DNA of 36,589 nt from NCBI GenBank assembly GCA_030613055.1, contig JAUWMR010000043.1, positions 1-36,589 of the forward strand, given 5' to 3'. The notes beneath the pieces were generated by a model, which did no database searches, was not told the DNA's origin, and worked only from the letters and a program-made list of their open reading frames with translations. The position numbers and the translations under genes are program-made. Numbering within the stretch: position 1 is the stretch's first letter; every line of letters begins with the position of its first letter. Origin of the DNA: Desulfobacteraceae bacterium. GTDB taxonomy: Bacteria; Desulfobacterota; DSM-4660; Desulfatiglandales; Desulfatiglandaceae. Below, piece by piece: positions 8,333 through 17,156 of the stretch.

Positions 8333-9451
8333 TCAGGATGTGAAATCGTAAAAGTTACCGGCCTTGGTGAGGATTCTCGGACCATCTTTATTAATTACGA
8401 CCATTTCTTCAAGCCTGACGCCCCCTCTGCCAGGGATATAAATACCTGGCTCAACTGTAACCACCATTCCTTTCTTAAGTTTCTCAGGTTTTCGTGGCCC
8501 GAGCCTCGGCCTCTCATGGGTGGCAAGACCTACACCATGACCGAGGGCGTGACCGAAGTATTTCCCGAATCCTGCATCACGGATAACCTGCCTGGCGATC
8601 GAATCGGGGTAATCGGTATCTACTCCCGGTCGAATCTCCTTTAATGCGGCCAACTGGGCCTGCCTCACGGTCCTGTATATCTTTCTGAAATCGGGCATGG
8701 GTTTCCCTAAAAAAACAGTCCGGGTCATATCCGAACAATATCCTCCCAGCCTTACGCCAACATCTATGATAATCGGTTCCTTCGGCCTGATCTCGCGGTT
8801 TGTGGGAACGGCGTGGGGCAAAGCGCTGTTAGGACCGGATGCCACGATGGAGGGAAAAGCCAGGTCTTCAGCTCCTGCTTCGAGAGCCAGGTCCTCTATC
8901 TGTTTTGCCACTGCCTTTTCTGTTATGCCTGTTCTAAGCCCGGAAATTACCTCGTCCAAGACAGCCGCGATCAATTCTGCTGACGTCGCGAGGACCTCGA
9001 TCTCGAGATCGTCTTTTACCTCTCTCATTTTCTCCACAAGTCCACTTATTGGCACAAGATTAACCTGCGGTGAAAGTTCTTTGAATTTCTCGACCAATCG
9101 GCCATGGAGCCCCCAGGTCAGATAGTCCTCTTCAAAGGCCAGGATTTTAGTTCCCATTTGATTCACTATTGCGGGAAACTCCTCGATCAAATCCTGCCCT
9201 AACGTTTGGATCTCGAAACCAACGGCCTCATTTTTGGCAGCAGTAGTGTATCTTGAGTCCGTTATTAAAACAGATCGGGCCTCACTTATTAGCAGCGACC
9301 CCGATGATTCAGCAATCTGGGCATCACTCGCCTTAAACCCAGACAGATATCGCCTGTTTTCAGGCTGAATTATCCATACGGTATCCGCAGTCATCCTGGA
9401 AAGCTTTTGCTTCAGGGATGTTACACGTTTATGGTAAACTAATTTATTCAT
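8333..9451 (-). CDS. M24 family metallopeptidase (Xaa-Pro aminopeptidase-like)
   Basis: A 372-aa cytoplasmic dimetal peptidase with an N-terminal creatinase-like domain (about 10-140) and a pita-bread catalytic domain (about 155-365). All five metal ligands are visible: D230 (IIIDVGV), D241 (CSDMTRT), H305 (HALGHGVGL), E334 (VEPGIYI) and E348 (VRLEEMVV). Members of this size remove N-terminal residues before proline. It is first in a minus-strand cluster with xerD, the 208-aa gene and the PAS kinase. The start is ATG with GGAAAG four bases upstream, and a promoter candidate lies at 9496-9524. Confidence 0.9.
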   Translation of the reverse strand: MNKLVYHKRVTSLKQKLSRMTADTVWIIQPENRRYLSGFKASDAQIAESSGSLLISEARSVLITDSRYTTAAKNEAVGFEIQTLGQDLIEEFPAIVNQMGTKILAFEEDYLTWGLHGRLVEKFKELSPQVNLVPISGLVEKMREVKDDLEIEVLATSAELIAAVLDEVISGLRTGITEKAVAKQIEDLALEAGAEDLAFPSIVASGPNSALPHAVPTNREIRPKEPIIIDVGVRLGGYCSDMTRTVFLGKPMPDFRKIYRTVRQAQLAALKEIRPGVDTDYPDSIARQVIRDAGFGKYFGHALGHGVGLATHERPRLGPRKPEKLKKGMVVTVEPGIYIPGRGGVRLEEMVVINKDGPRILTKAGNFYDFTS

Positions 9452-9495
9452 ATACTTTCCAATGGGCTATCAGCCATTCTGTGCATTATAGAGTC

Positions 9496-9524
9496 ATATT
9501 AACAGAGTCGCGGGCTAATTGCAA
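9496..9524 (-). promoter_or_regulatory. Candidate promoter for the M24 peptidase cluster
   Basis: On the minus strand TTGCAA (9524-9519) is followed after 17 bases by TAATAT (9501-9496), each with four of six consensus bases. The predicted start lies about 40 bases before the peptidase ATG. The call rests on sequence match only. Confidence 0.4.
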
Positions 9525-9543
9525 TTGTGGGAGCGAGCAACAG

Positions 9544-9657
9544 TATCCCGCTGTTGACATAACCTATCACAAGCTGTTAGTAGATCTTGATCAAGTGGTA
9601 ACGGGTATTTGTTACTTAATATGGCTGGCGGACAGCCTCCTCGTGAACGGCGGGATA
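9544..9657 (+). promoter_or_regulatory. Possible structured leader upstream of the RNase gene
   Basis: Outer arms TATCCCGCTGTT (9544-9555) and AACGGCGGGATA (9646-9657) pair with one G-T position. Between them sit a palindrome CTTGATCAAG, a hairpin GTAAC/GTTAC and a hairpin GGCTG-GCGGA-CAGCC. The whole lies directly before an exoribonuclease gene, which suggests a folded leader that could autoregulate it. However, a TTGACA at 9554-9559 could be the -35 of a promoter starting inside this region, in which case the outer stem would not be transcribed. No known riboswitch or RNA family is recognised. Confidence 0.35.
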
Positions 9658-9685
9658 GCGGCACAAGGAATACACGGGTCATAAA

Positions 9686-11671
9686 ATGAATCAGGGAAGA
9701 ATAATCGAATATATTGACCAAAGCAGATTCGTCTGTACCCTTTGCCTGGAAGACAAAGGTAACAGGTTGCATTTGTTGACGCCCTTGAACCGAGAAGTCA
9801 ATCTGTCACCAAAAAGGGCAATCCTGATTTCTGATTCTACTGTTGATACCATGAAGCCCAGAGAAGAGCTGTTAGAGATGCTGAAGCAGGCACAGGAAAA
9901 CAGAATAGGACTCAAAGGGCAAATAGACGTCAAAGAGCTCTGGATGCTGGTGAACAATGAAAGAGAGAGTTTTGACAACAAATACCTCGCCCAGCTCGTT
10001 TTCGGAGAGGTCATTGCCGATGATCATGTCTCCGCTATAGTGCGGGCGCTGTTTGAAGACCATGTGTATTTTAAGATGAAAGATAGTCGATTTTTTCCCA
10101 ATTCCGAAGGTAAAGTAGATCAAATTAAAAAGCAAGAAGAGGAAAATGCCTTAAAGGCAAAGAAACTCGAGCAGGGAAGCGCCTGGCTCAAACAGGTACA
10201 GGAGGGCAATAAAACTGATGGGCCATCCTGCAGGAATGAAATTATTGACCTTCTTGTTCAGATGGCGCTCTATGGGAATGATGCGCAGGAATTCAAATAC
10301 GGGAAGGAACTGCTTTCAAGGGTGGGCATAACCGATATCCGCAAATCCCGGGAAATGCTTATAATGTTAGGAATCTGGGAAGAGGATGAAAATCTTGATC
10401 TTATCCGGTTAGGAATTAAAACGTCCTTTACAAAAAGGCAACTGGATGAATCGGCTACCGTAGCCCAGGCGGAATTTGACCGAACCGAACGCGAAGACTT
10501 AAGAGATATTCCTGCATTTACAATTGATGGCCCCCTCACCCGTGATTACGACGATGCCCTGAGCCTTGAAATAGCAGGGGACTCCATACATATCGGCATC
10601 CACATTGCTGATGTGGCCGGGGCTATTTTACCCGGTAGTGTCCTTGACCTGGAGGCAGCAGAAAGGGCGGCGTCTCTTTATCTGCCCCGCAGGCAGATAC
10701 CCATGTTTCCTGATGAACTATCTCAGGACATCCTGAGCCTGAAACAGGAATGCGACCGCCGGGCCATCTCTCTTTTAGCCCGGTTTGATAGAAACGGTGA
10801 GTTGCTTGGCTACCGGTTTGTGCCCAGTGTGATTCGTATAAGTAAGCATTTGACCTATGATGAAGTGAATGAAAGACTGAATGACGATGATTCGTTCAAA
10901 ATGATGTATCAAATGAGCCAGCGGCTGCGCCAGAAAAGGATGGACAGAGACGCTCTTGATCTTTCACTTCCCGAATTACACGTAAAACTCAATGATGACT
11001 CATCGTTGTCATTGGCATTGATTGAGCAGGATACGCCCTCACGAATGATAGTGGCTGAATTCATGATCCTGTACAACTGGCTGGTGGCAAGGTTTTTGAG
11101 TGATAATCAAATTTCCGTTCTCTTCAGGACTCAGCAGGAACCAAATGAGAGATTGCCTTTAGAAGAACCGGGACATATCTTTTTCGTTTTCCAGCAGCGC
11201 CGGAAGCTCAGCCCCCTTCAGATAAAAACTTCACCGGCCCCCCACACTGGCTTGGGCCTGGACATCTATACCCATGCCACATCTCCCATTAGAAGATATC
11301 TTGATCTTGTGAGTCAGCGTCAAATAATGAGCTTTTTCAGGGGAACAAAGCCAATTTATGATGAGAAAGAGCTTGAAGAGATCAGGCTGTTTATTGAACC
11401 GGCAATCAAGGATCTTGCGAGGGTGAAGAGAAACCGCCAGCGCTACTGGATCCTGAAGTACCTTTGCCAGCATCGTGGGGAAAATTTCAAAGCCCTGATC
11501 CTGAACGAACTAAAGACCAAATATCGTATAGTATTAAAAGATTTTCTTCTTTTAGCTGAAATAAAGCAGCAAACCGGTGTGATTCTCAGTCCGGGACAGG
11601 AGATCCTTGTTAAGGTCCAGAAGGCCGATCCGTGGGATGACCTGCTCCGGCTTGAATATGTTGATGTATAA
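9686..11671 (+). CDS. RNase II/R family 3'-5' exoribonuclease
   Basis: A 661-aa RNB-family exonuclease that would degrade RNA processively from the 3' end. The N-terminal 260 residues are cold-shock/helical in style. The RNB domain follows (about 270-595), with the active-site block DGPLTRDYDDA giving acidic residues D281, D287, D289 and D290. The later HATSPIRRYLDLVSQRQ is the conserved RNA-cleft motif. The C-terminal tail (about 600-661) looks like a short S1-type barrel. This is shorter than E. coli RNase R (813 aa) and near RNase II length, and it resembles the VacB-like group seen in cyanobacteria and Deltaproteobacteria. The ATG at 9686 has only a weak ribosome-binding site. It is divergent from the M24 peptidase. 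Confidence 0.9.
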   Translation: MNQGRIIEYIDQSRFVCTLCLEDKGNRLHLLTPLNREVNLSPKRAILISDSTVDTMKPREELLEMLKQAQENRIGLKGQIDVKELWMLVNNERESFDNKYLAQLVFGEVIADDHVSAIVRALFEDHVYFKMKDSRFFPNSEGKVDQIKKQEEENALKAKKLEQGSAWLKQVQEGNKTDGPSCRNEIIDLLVQMALYGNDAQEFKYGKELLSRVGITDIRKSREMLIMLGIWEEDENLDLIRLGIKTSFTKRQLDESATVAQAEFDRTEREDLRDIPAFTIDGPLTRDYDDALSLEIAGDSIHIGIHIADVAGAILPGSVLDLEAAERAASLYLPRRQIPMFPDELSQDILSLKQECDRRAISLLARFDRNGELLGYRFVPSVIRISKHLTYDEVNERLNDDDSFKMMYQMSQRLRQKRMDRDALDLSLPELHVKLNDDSSLSLALIEQDTPSRMIVAEFMILYNWLVARFLSDNQISVLFRTQQEPNERLPLEEPGHIFFVFQQRRKLSPLQIKTSPAPHTGLGLDIYTHATSPIRRYLDLVSQRQIMSFFRGTKPIYDEKELEEIRLFIEPAIKDLARVKRNRQRYWILKYLCQHRGENFKALILNELKTKYRIVLKDFLLLAEIKQQTGVILSPGQEILVKVQKADPWDDLLRLEYVDV

Positions 11672-11685
11672 ATTTGAGGGTCCAG

Positions 11686-11827
11686 TAAAAAGTCGGAAAG
11701 TACGTCATTGCGAGCCCCACATAGCGGTATAAACTCCGCGAAGCAATCTCATTGGCTGTAACATCTTGAAATCAGGAGATTGCTTTGTCGCTTCGCTCCT
11801 CGCAATGACAGATGAAATGACTTTTTA
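11686..11827. repeat. Palindromic interspersed repeat (GTCATTGCGAG type)
   Basis: Outer arms TAAAAAGTC (11686-11694) and its complement (11819-11827) enclose perfect inner arms GTCATTGCGAG (11704-11714) and CTCGCAATGAC (11799-11809). Further pairing lies inside, with GAAGCAATCTC facing GAGATTGCTTTG. Elements with these ends are scattered through many bacterial genomes as REP- or MITE-like sequences. It lies 14 bases after the RNase stop and faces the convergent M99 gene, so its RNA hairpin may also end transcripts. It has no coding capacity. Confidence 0.75.
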
Positions 11828-11908
11828 TGAGCGCATCAAATTTAGCTCCATCCATCCGCGATGGGATAATGCCTGAATTGCGTAATATTGGAGACATTTC
11901 GGGGCAGG

Positions 11909-13690
11909 TTATTTCAGGGCAAAATTGATCTTACCGAGTACGATTCGGCCTTTCTTCACGATGGCCTCATATTTGCTTTTTTTAGCATGATTATTAAATA
12001 ATTTTCCCATGCTCTGTTTTTCATGCGCCTTTAGCCGGTATTGGCCAATACTCAGGTGAACCCCCCTGGTACCGTGGAGATTTGTCCGGACATGGTCAAG
12101 GCATATTTCATCTCTTGCTGATACTGAGAGCGTATCCCCCGGTTTTAATACTGCGTGAGAGTGGTTGTTGACCTTCAGTAACAAATAGTCAAACGAGGGC
12201 GGGCTCAGGCTCACATAAAACCGGGACAAAACATTGCTGCCAAGAGAAGCAACAATTTCATACATCTCCCCTTTATTTTTCAGGGAATAACGTCTCATGA
12301 GATCTGTCGCAGTGTTGATATCATAGCCTCTGTCTTCGCCCGTATTATTTTTCCAGTTCCCCACAAACCCTTTGAAGTTTATCTTTAATGCCGGAGTTAA
12401 CGCATACGAGGGAACAATATCTAAAATTTTAATGTGGTCTCCCCTGACCAAATGGAGTGTTTCTCCTGGCAATAAAACACTTCGGTGTCCCCTGGCCTTG
12501 ACCACCAGATATTTAATCTTTTGCGTACGCTCTGCCATACCGCCTGTCACCGCGCGAGTACCGGATATCCTGATGGCAATTTCAGCAAATTTCTGGTTAT
12601 CTTTTCTGACAAGCAGGTTTGTGTTTTTTTTGATGACAAAATCTTTACGGAAATCGCTTAAATCGCCGTATCCTAAAATATCCAGGCTTAATCCCCGTTC
12701 ATAATTGGCCTCAATATGGGTTATGTTAATGGTATCTCCGGCCTGGAGGTTGATAGTTTGCTTGTCCTTGACTACGTTTGCTGTTTTTCCATTGATGGAA
12801 ATCACCAGATATTTCAAAACAGGCGGGTCTAAGGCAATTCCCGGGTGTTCCGGGATAATATTGAATAACTTCATAAAGGCATTAATGACCAGGTTGTGAT
12901 ATTGCACCTTCAGATTAATGGAAGGGAGAAACTTGGAGGTTTCAACGCCGAAGGCAGGAATATGATGTTTTGTAAGGGCATAATAGGTGGCAGACTTTCT
13001 CTGTTCCTTGTGAGTGCTTTCAGGACTATCTGTCAGGGTGTTGTTGAAGTGAAATTTGTACAGGTCATTTTTGATATAGGGGTTTACTTGTGCAATGACT
13101 TTTCGGGCGATTTCTCCTAAATTTATATGTTGTCCTGTCTTCTGTGGGGTATATGTTTCGCAATCCGCGATAACAGACTGACCAAACCGCGTTGGATTCC
13201 GCCACTTATCAATGTAATCAGGATAGTAATAACCCGAGCCATCGTGGAGGTTCAGGAGATAATCGCTTTGCCCGATCAGCTTCTTCAGGATGGAGACGAT
13301 CTTGTCCTCCATGCTGTCGGTGGTGTTTTCATGGGAGAATTTTCTGTTCATATCCCCGTGCGGACCTCGCTTGTTCAATAGTATTGAGTAGAAATTGGCC
13401 CTTGGTACGACTATGAGATTCCCTTTTTCAAGGCTCATGTCTGCATAAAGATCAGCCGATAGAAAGCCTCCCGGCTCATTACCCTGTATCCCTCCTATCA
13501 ACATCAGGGTTTTGCCTGGTTGCTTGCCGTAAATCTTATACACATTTAATTCATAGACGGTATTGGGAAAATAGACTAAGTGCTCTCTTTGTGATCGCGC
13601 AGAGGAGGGGGAGTAAAAGAGGGGGATTTGAATCACGAGGCATAGAAAAATAAAGACAGCCTTTTGTTGAAGGCAGGAATTATGGAGCAT
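11909..13690 (-). CDS. Secreted M99-like zinc carboxypeptidase (Csd4/Pgp1-like)
   Basis: A 593-aa exported peptidase from the ATG at 13690. GAGGTGG lies just upstream, and this start is preferred over one eight codons earlier. A signal peptide ends near residue 32. The catalytic domain (about 38-285) has GGIQGNEPGG with Q69 and E72, LNLHDGS with H149, and FGVETS with E250. Glutamine in place of the usual histidine zinc ligand, and these spacings, match H. pylori Csd4 as I recall it (Q46, E49, H128). Csd4 and C. jejuni Pgp1 trim peptidoglycan tripeptides and help set helical shape. After the catalytic domain come three similar beta-rich repeats starting KYLVIS (about 293), KYLVVK (393) and DYLLLK (501). 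It overlaps the coiled-coil gene by 11 bases. Confidence 0.75.
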   Translation of the reverse strand: MLHNSCLQQKAVFIFLCLVIQIPLFYSPSSARSQREHLVYFPNTVYELNVYKIYGKQPGKTLMLIGGIQGNEPGGFLSADLYADMSLEKGNLIVVPRANFYSILLNKRGPHGDMNRKFSHENTTDSMEDKIVSILKKLIGQSDYLLNLHDGSGYYYPDYIDKWRNPTRFGQSVIADCETYTPQKTGQHINLGEIARKVIAQVNPYIKNDLYKFHFNNTLTDSPESTHKEQRKSATYYALTKHHIPAFGVETSKFLPSINLKVQYHNLVINAFMKLFNIIPEHPGIALDPPVLKYLVISINGKTANVVKDKQTINLQAGDTINITHIEANYERGLSLDILGYGDLSDFRKDFVIKKNTNLLVRKDNQKFAEIAIRISGTRAVTGGMAERTQKIKYLVVKARGHRSVLLPGETLHLVRGDHIKILDIVPSYALTPALKINFKGFVGNWKNNTGEDRGYDINTATDLMRRYSLKNKGEMYEIVASLGSNVLSRFYVSLSPPSFDYLLLKVNNHSHAVLKPGDTLSVSARDEICLDHVRTNLHGTRGVHLSIGQYRLKAHEKQSMGKLFNNHAKKSKYEAIVKKGRIVLGKINFALK

Positions 13691-14504
13691 TTTCCACCTC
13701 AAATTCTTTCTCAAAGATCAGATTTCCAGATTGATCGTATATAAGGACTTTCATTGAGGAAGGTGATTCGCTTTGTGAACCTAAAAAGAATTCTCCTTTG
13801 ATTGCCTTGAAGCGCTTGATTATAAAATGCTGGCCCTGTTTGTAAGTAATTGGGAGCCCGTTTTTAAGCGCCACCTTCGGGTATGTCCACGACTGCGGGG
13901 GGGCTGTTTGATTATTCATGGCAATCATGTGCAAATAGCCATCCACCGGGGTTTTATCTTCTTGTATGTTGATCAAGTTAAAGGCAATATTTATTTTTGT
14001 CTTTTCCTTGCGAATTGAAAAGTCCCTGACATCCACCATTGTTTCCCTGGTTACTCTCTCAAATCTTTCAAGCAGGCTATCCTCCAGGACTGGCGTAACT
14101 TTTTTTTGTTCAACCTTTTCATGGTCACCCGGTATAATTATTTTTTCATCGATGGCTTTTGGAGGATGAATACGGTCTTCCAACAGAGTCAGGTGCTGTC
14201 TGGTTCTATATAGATCTCTTCTGGCGGTATCAACCTCATGCTGAAGCACTTTTAGCCGTTTCGACATGGTATCGTTTGTCCAGCGTTTGCCAAAATAGTC
14301 ATTAATAATGAGGATGGAAATCACAAGATAGAGTACCATGATTAGTGATGCCCAAAAAAGTAACCTTGGAGAAACCTTATAACTTCGAATCTTTCCGACT
14401 TTTCCGACAACCATTATGGTCAAGTCGGATTCCCGCTTAGGTTTTCTTTTTGCCGTGCGGGCTGTATTTAGAGGGGGTGCCATGTCTCTTTTTTGATCTT
14501 CCAA
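13680..14504 (-). CDS. Single-span membrane protein with coiled coil, unknown
   Basis: A 274-aa protein with a basic cytoplasmic N-terminus (about 1-46), one membrane span (about 47-67; LLFWASLIMVLYLVISILII), a coiled coil (about 75-112) and a periplasmic beta-rich domain (about 140-270). No enzyme motif is seen. The start overlaps the upstream transpeptidase gene by 37 bases, and an internal ATG at 14483 (MAPPL) is possible. The tail overlaps the M99 gene. Wedged between two peptidoglycan-trimming enzymes, it may anchor or position them. Helicobacter uses one-span proteins such as Csd5 for this, but I see no clear sequence relation, so the role is inference. Confidence 0.7.
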   Translation of the reverse strand: MEDQKRDMAPPLNTARTAKRKPKRESDLTIMVVGKVGKIRSYKVSPRLLFWASLIMVLYLVISILIINDYFGKRWTNDTMSKRLKVLQHEVDTARRDLYRTRQHLTLLEDRIHPPKAIDEKIIIPGDHEKVEQKKVTPVLEDSLLERFERVTRETMVDVRDFSIRKEKTKINIAFNLINIQEDKTPVDGYLHMIAMNNQTAPPQSWTYPKVALKNGLPITYKQGQHFIIKRFKAIKGEFFLGSQSESPSSMKVLIYDQSGNLIFEKEFEVENAP

Positions 14505-15784
14505 TCTTTTCCACTCCTTATGAGCAACAGGTCTTTCATGCCCAAATCGTAATAGGTGCCTGCCCTGTAACCCTGCTTAAACCGGACCAGCGCAGTGCGG
14601 CCTGATCGCTTGATAATCTTTAGTTGACTGATCCTGATACTTACCGAGGAATACTTTTTGTTCAGCCGGGCCTTGCGGCTTTTCCAGGCGGACAAATCCA
14701 TCCCGTCAGATCGAAAGTCCCGATCATAGAAGGAGATGTAGGATCTGAGGTTCTTTTCCTCCCATGCCTTTTTCCAGGAATGAACAAGTTTCTCGATCTC
14801 TTCAAAAGGAGTTGGGGGCCGGAAAGAAGGCACCTTTTTTACTGCCTTGTGCTCAGTAAAAAATTCACCGATTATTTTCCACTCATTGCTGTTTTTTCCG
14901 AAATATAGTCTTTTTTCTCCCCTGCTCTCAAATAACTCGGTGCTGTAGGTCTGGTCAAATCTGGCCAAAACCACATCATTTGCCTCATAGAGCTGAAGAT
15001 TGTCAATGCTTACACAAATCTTTTTATATTTATTCGCAAGCCTGACCTTATGTTCCTTCCAGCGCTTCCAGTCCATACCTCTTGATGAAAAGCGCTGGCT
15101 GTAAAGATCCATGTATTGACCCATGTCCTTATTCTGCCAGGTGCGACTCCATTTTTTTATCAGCTTCTCCAGCCTCATTGATTCCTTTTTCAGGTTTTTA
15201 TCAGGAATCATATTAATCTTAGGTGTTATAATAACAGGTGTTTCATACAACCGTATATATCTGGACAGGTCTTTGATGCTATTGTTTTCCAGAACAATGC
15301 ATCCGTTCGTATCCCTGGGTTTGAGGGTTTCATTTGTCCCGTGGAACCAGATCCCGTAACCACCCTTCCCATGTTTTTTATCTAACTGATTCGGGTAGTC
15401 AATTGGAAAGGCCCTGATCCCGTAAGTGGAGGAGAGTTCCTTTTTCACATATGTTTTTGTGCAGAAATAGATTCCTTCAGGGGTTTTTTTGTCATTTTTC
15501 TTTGATTTGGGCCCGCTGTTTTCTCCGGTTGAGCACCTGAATGTCTTTACAGGTTTGAATCGGTTATCTTTATGATATACGAAAATCTTTTGAGCGGATT
15601 TGTCCACAAGGATCGCGTAATCATTTCCCTTTCCAGGCCATTTTAGCAGGTGGACCGGGATAAGCTTAACAGCGGCATGAGCCCCCTGAAAACTAAAAAG
15701 GAGGACCAGGAAGGAAAAAATGATTCCCCAAATTATACTAATCGATACAAAATTTTTCTGCGTGTTTTCCGTTTTGAGTTTCAT
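14468..15784 (-). CDS. YkuD-domain L,D-peptidase/transpeptidase with two NTF2-like domains (Csd6/Pgp2-like)
   Basis: A 438-aa envelope enzyme. A signal sequence or span covers about 18-37. The YkuD domain (about 54-190) has H148 (FHGTNE) and nucleophile C162 (DTNGCIVL); the usual serine before GC is Asn-Gly here. Two similar domains follow at about 203-310 and 328-438, each starting W-x3-W and containing FxSxGMD, then a W-K segment. These are NTF2-like. H. pylori Csd6 and C. jejuni Pgp2 pair a YkuD domain with one NTF2-like domain and act as L,D-carboxypeptidases that trim tetrapeptides and affect helical shape. A crosslinking role is the alternative. It starts nine bases after purB and overlaps the coiled-coil gene. 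Confidence 0.82.
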   Translation of the reverse strand: MKLKTENTQKNFVSISIIWGIIFSFLVLLFSFQGAHAAVKLIPVHLLKWPGKGNDYAILVDKSAQKIFVYHKDNRFKPVKTFRCSTGENSGPKSKKNDKKTPEGIYFCTKTYVKKELSSTYGIRAFPIDYPNQLDKKHGKGGYGIWFHGTNETLKPRDTNGCIVLENNSIKDLSRYIRLYETPVIITPKINMIPDKNLKKESMRLEKLIKKWSRTWQNKDMGQYMDLYSQRFSSRGMDWKRWKEHKVRLANKYKKICVSIDNLQLYEANDVVLARFDQTYSTELFESRGEKRLYFGKNSNEWKIIGEFFTEHKAVKKVPSFRPPTPFEEIEKLVHSWKKAWEEKNLRSYISFYDRDFRSDGMDLSAWKSRKARLNKKYSSVSIRISQLKIIKRSGRTALVRFKQGYRAGTYYDLGMKDLLLIRSGKDWKIKKETWHPL

Positions 15785-15793
15785 GTTCCGGTA

Positions 15794-17086
15794 CTAACTA
15801 AATACCCTCTCAAATATGTCGTCCACATGCTGGAGATGATAATCCAGATCAAACATATCTTCAATCTCTTTTTTACTCAAGTATTTGGCGATTTCCTGGT
15901 CCCGGGCAATAAGCTCTTTAAATCCCTTGCCCGTCTCCCACACTTTCATTGCATTTCTCTGGACCATAACGTATGCCTTCTGCCTTTCAATCCCCTTTTC
16001 AGCTAATTTCATGAGGAACTGCTGGGAAAAAATAAGCCCCCTGGTTTTCTTCAGGTTTTCGGACATATGGTCGGGATGAACCACAAGGCCACCAATGATC
16101 CCGGTCAGTCGGTGAAGCATAAAATCAATCAGGACGGTACTGTCCGGGCCAATTACTCTTTCCACGGATGAATGGCTGATGTCGCGTTCATGCCAGAGGG
16201 CCATGTTTTCCATGGCAGCAAGGCAATTGGAACGCACCAGGCGGGCAAGACCCGAGATGTTTTCACACCCGATTGGATTTTTCTTATGGGGCATGGCGGA
16301 TGATCCCTTTTGTCCTCTGGCAAAGGGTTCCTCTGCCTCAAGGACTTCCGTTCTCTGGAGATGTCGTATTTCGACTGCAATCTTTTCCAGCGTACCTGCA
16401 ACAATTGCCAGACTTGTAAAATATTGCGCATGTCGGTCACGCTGTACTATCTGTGTGGATATCTCCGCGGGTATAAGCCCGAGATTTTTTAAGGCACGGG
16501 CTTCAATTTCCGGGGAAATATTTGCAAAGGTACCTACGGCACCGGACAGCTTACCATAGCTGATCACATCACGGGCTTCGATCAGGCGCTTCATATTCCG
16601 TTTCATCTCAGCATACCAGACAGTTAGCTTGAGGCCAAAGGTAATAGGTTCGGCATGGATGCCATGGGATCGCCCGATCATCACGGTGGACTTGTGTTCA
16701 AACGCCCTTTTCTTAATAACTTCCATAAATTCTTTGACATCCTGAATTATTAAGTCCATGGCCTCTTTTAAAAGGAGTGCGAAACTGGTATCTAAGATAT
16801 CGGATGACGTCAGCCCTAAGTGGATATATCGTGAGTCAGGCCCAACATATTCAGCCACGTTTGTCAAAAACGCGATAATATCATGTTTGGTCTCCTCTTC
16901 TATCTCCAGGATGCGCTCAACAGAAAACGCCGCTTTTTCCTTGATATTTTTAAAAGCATCTTTCGGGATTACGCCTTCTTCCGCCATGGCCTCGCATGCT
17001 GCAACTTCAACCTCAAGCCATTTTGCATATCGATTCTCAGACTCCCAGATGCTACCCATTACAGGGCGCGTATAGCGACTGATCAT
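15794..17086 (-). CDS. purB: Adenylosuccinate lyase
   Basis: A 430-aa fumarase/aspartase superfamily lyase that works twice in purine synthesis, converting SAICAR to AICAR and adenylosuccinate to AMP, with release of fumarate. The signature loop GSSAMPHKKNPIGCEN is intact, as are TSSDILDTSFAL and the GRSHGIHAEP motif. The start is ATG at 17086 (MISRYTRPVMG) with AGGAGT six bases before it. A 34-codon upstream extension of the frame looks non-coding. Three envelope genes follow with a gap of nine bases, so a housekeeping gene may carry them on one transcript. Confidence 0.95.
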   Translation of the reverse strand: MISRYTRPVMGSIWESENRYAKWLEVEVAACEAMAEEGVIPKDAFKNIKEKAAFSVERILEIEEETKHDIIAFLTNVAEYVGPDSRYIHLGLTSSDILDTSFALLLKEAMDLIIQDVKEFMEVIKKRAFEHKSTVMIGRSHGIHAEPITFGLKLTVWYAEMKRNMKRLIEARDVISYGKLSGAVGTFANISPEIEARALKNLGLIPAEISTQIVQRDRHAQYFTSLAIVAGTLEKIAVEIRHLQRTEVLEAEEPFARGQKGSSAMPHKKNPIGCENISGLARLVRSNCLAAMENMALWHERDISHSSVERVIGPDSTVLIDFMLHRLTGIIGGLVVHPDHMSENLKKTRGLIFSQQFLMKLAEKGIERQKAYVMVQRNAMKVWETGKGFKELIARDQEIAKYLSKKEIEDMFDLDYHLQHVDDIFERVFS

Positions 17087-17156
17087 ATTAAAACTCCTGA
17101 TTTCAGAGATCGTTAATAGTTGAGTGGTTGAGTCCCCGCCTGCCGTACTGCGGGCA

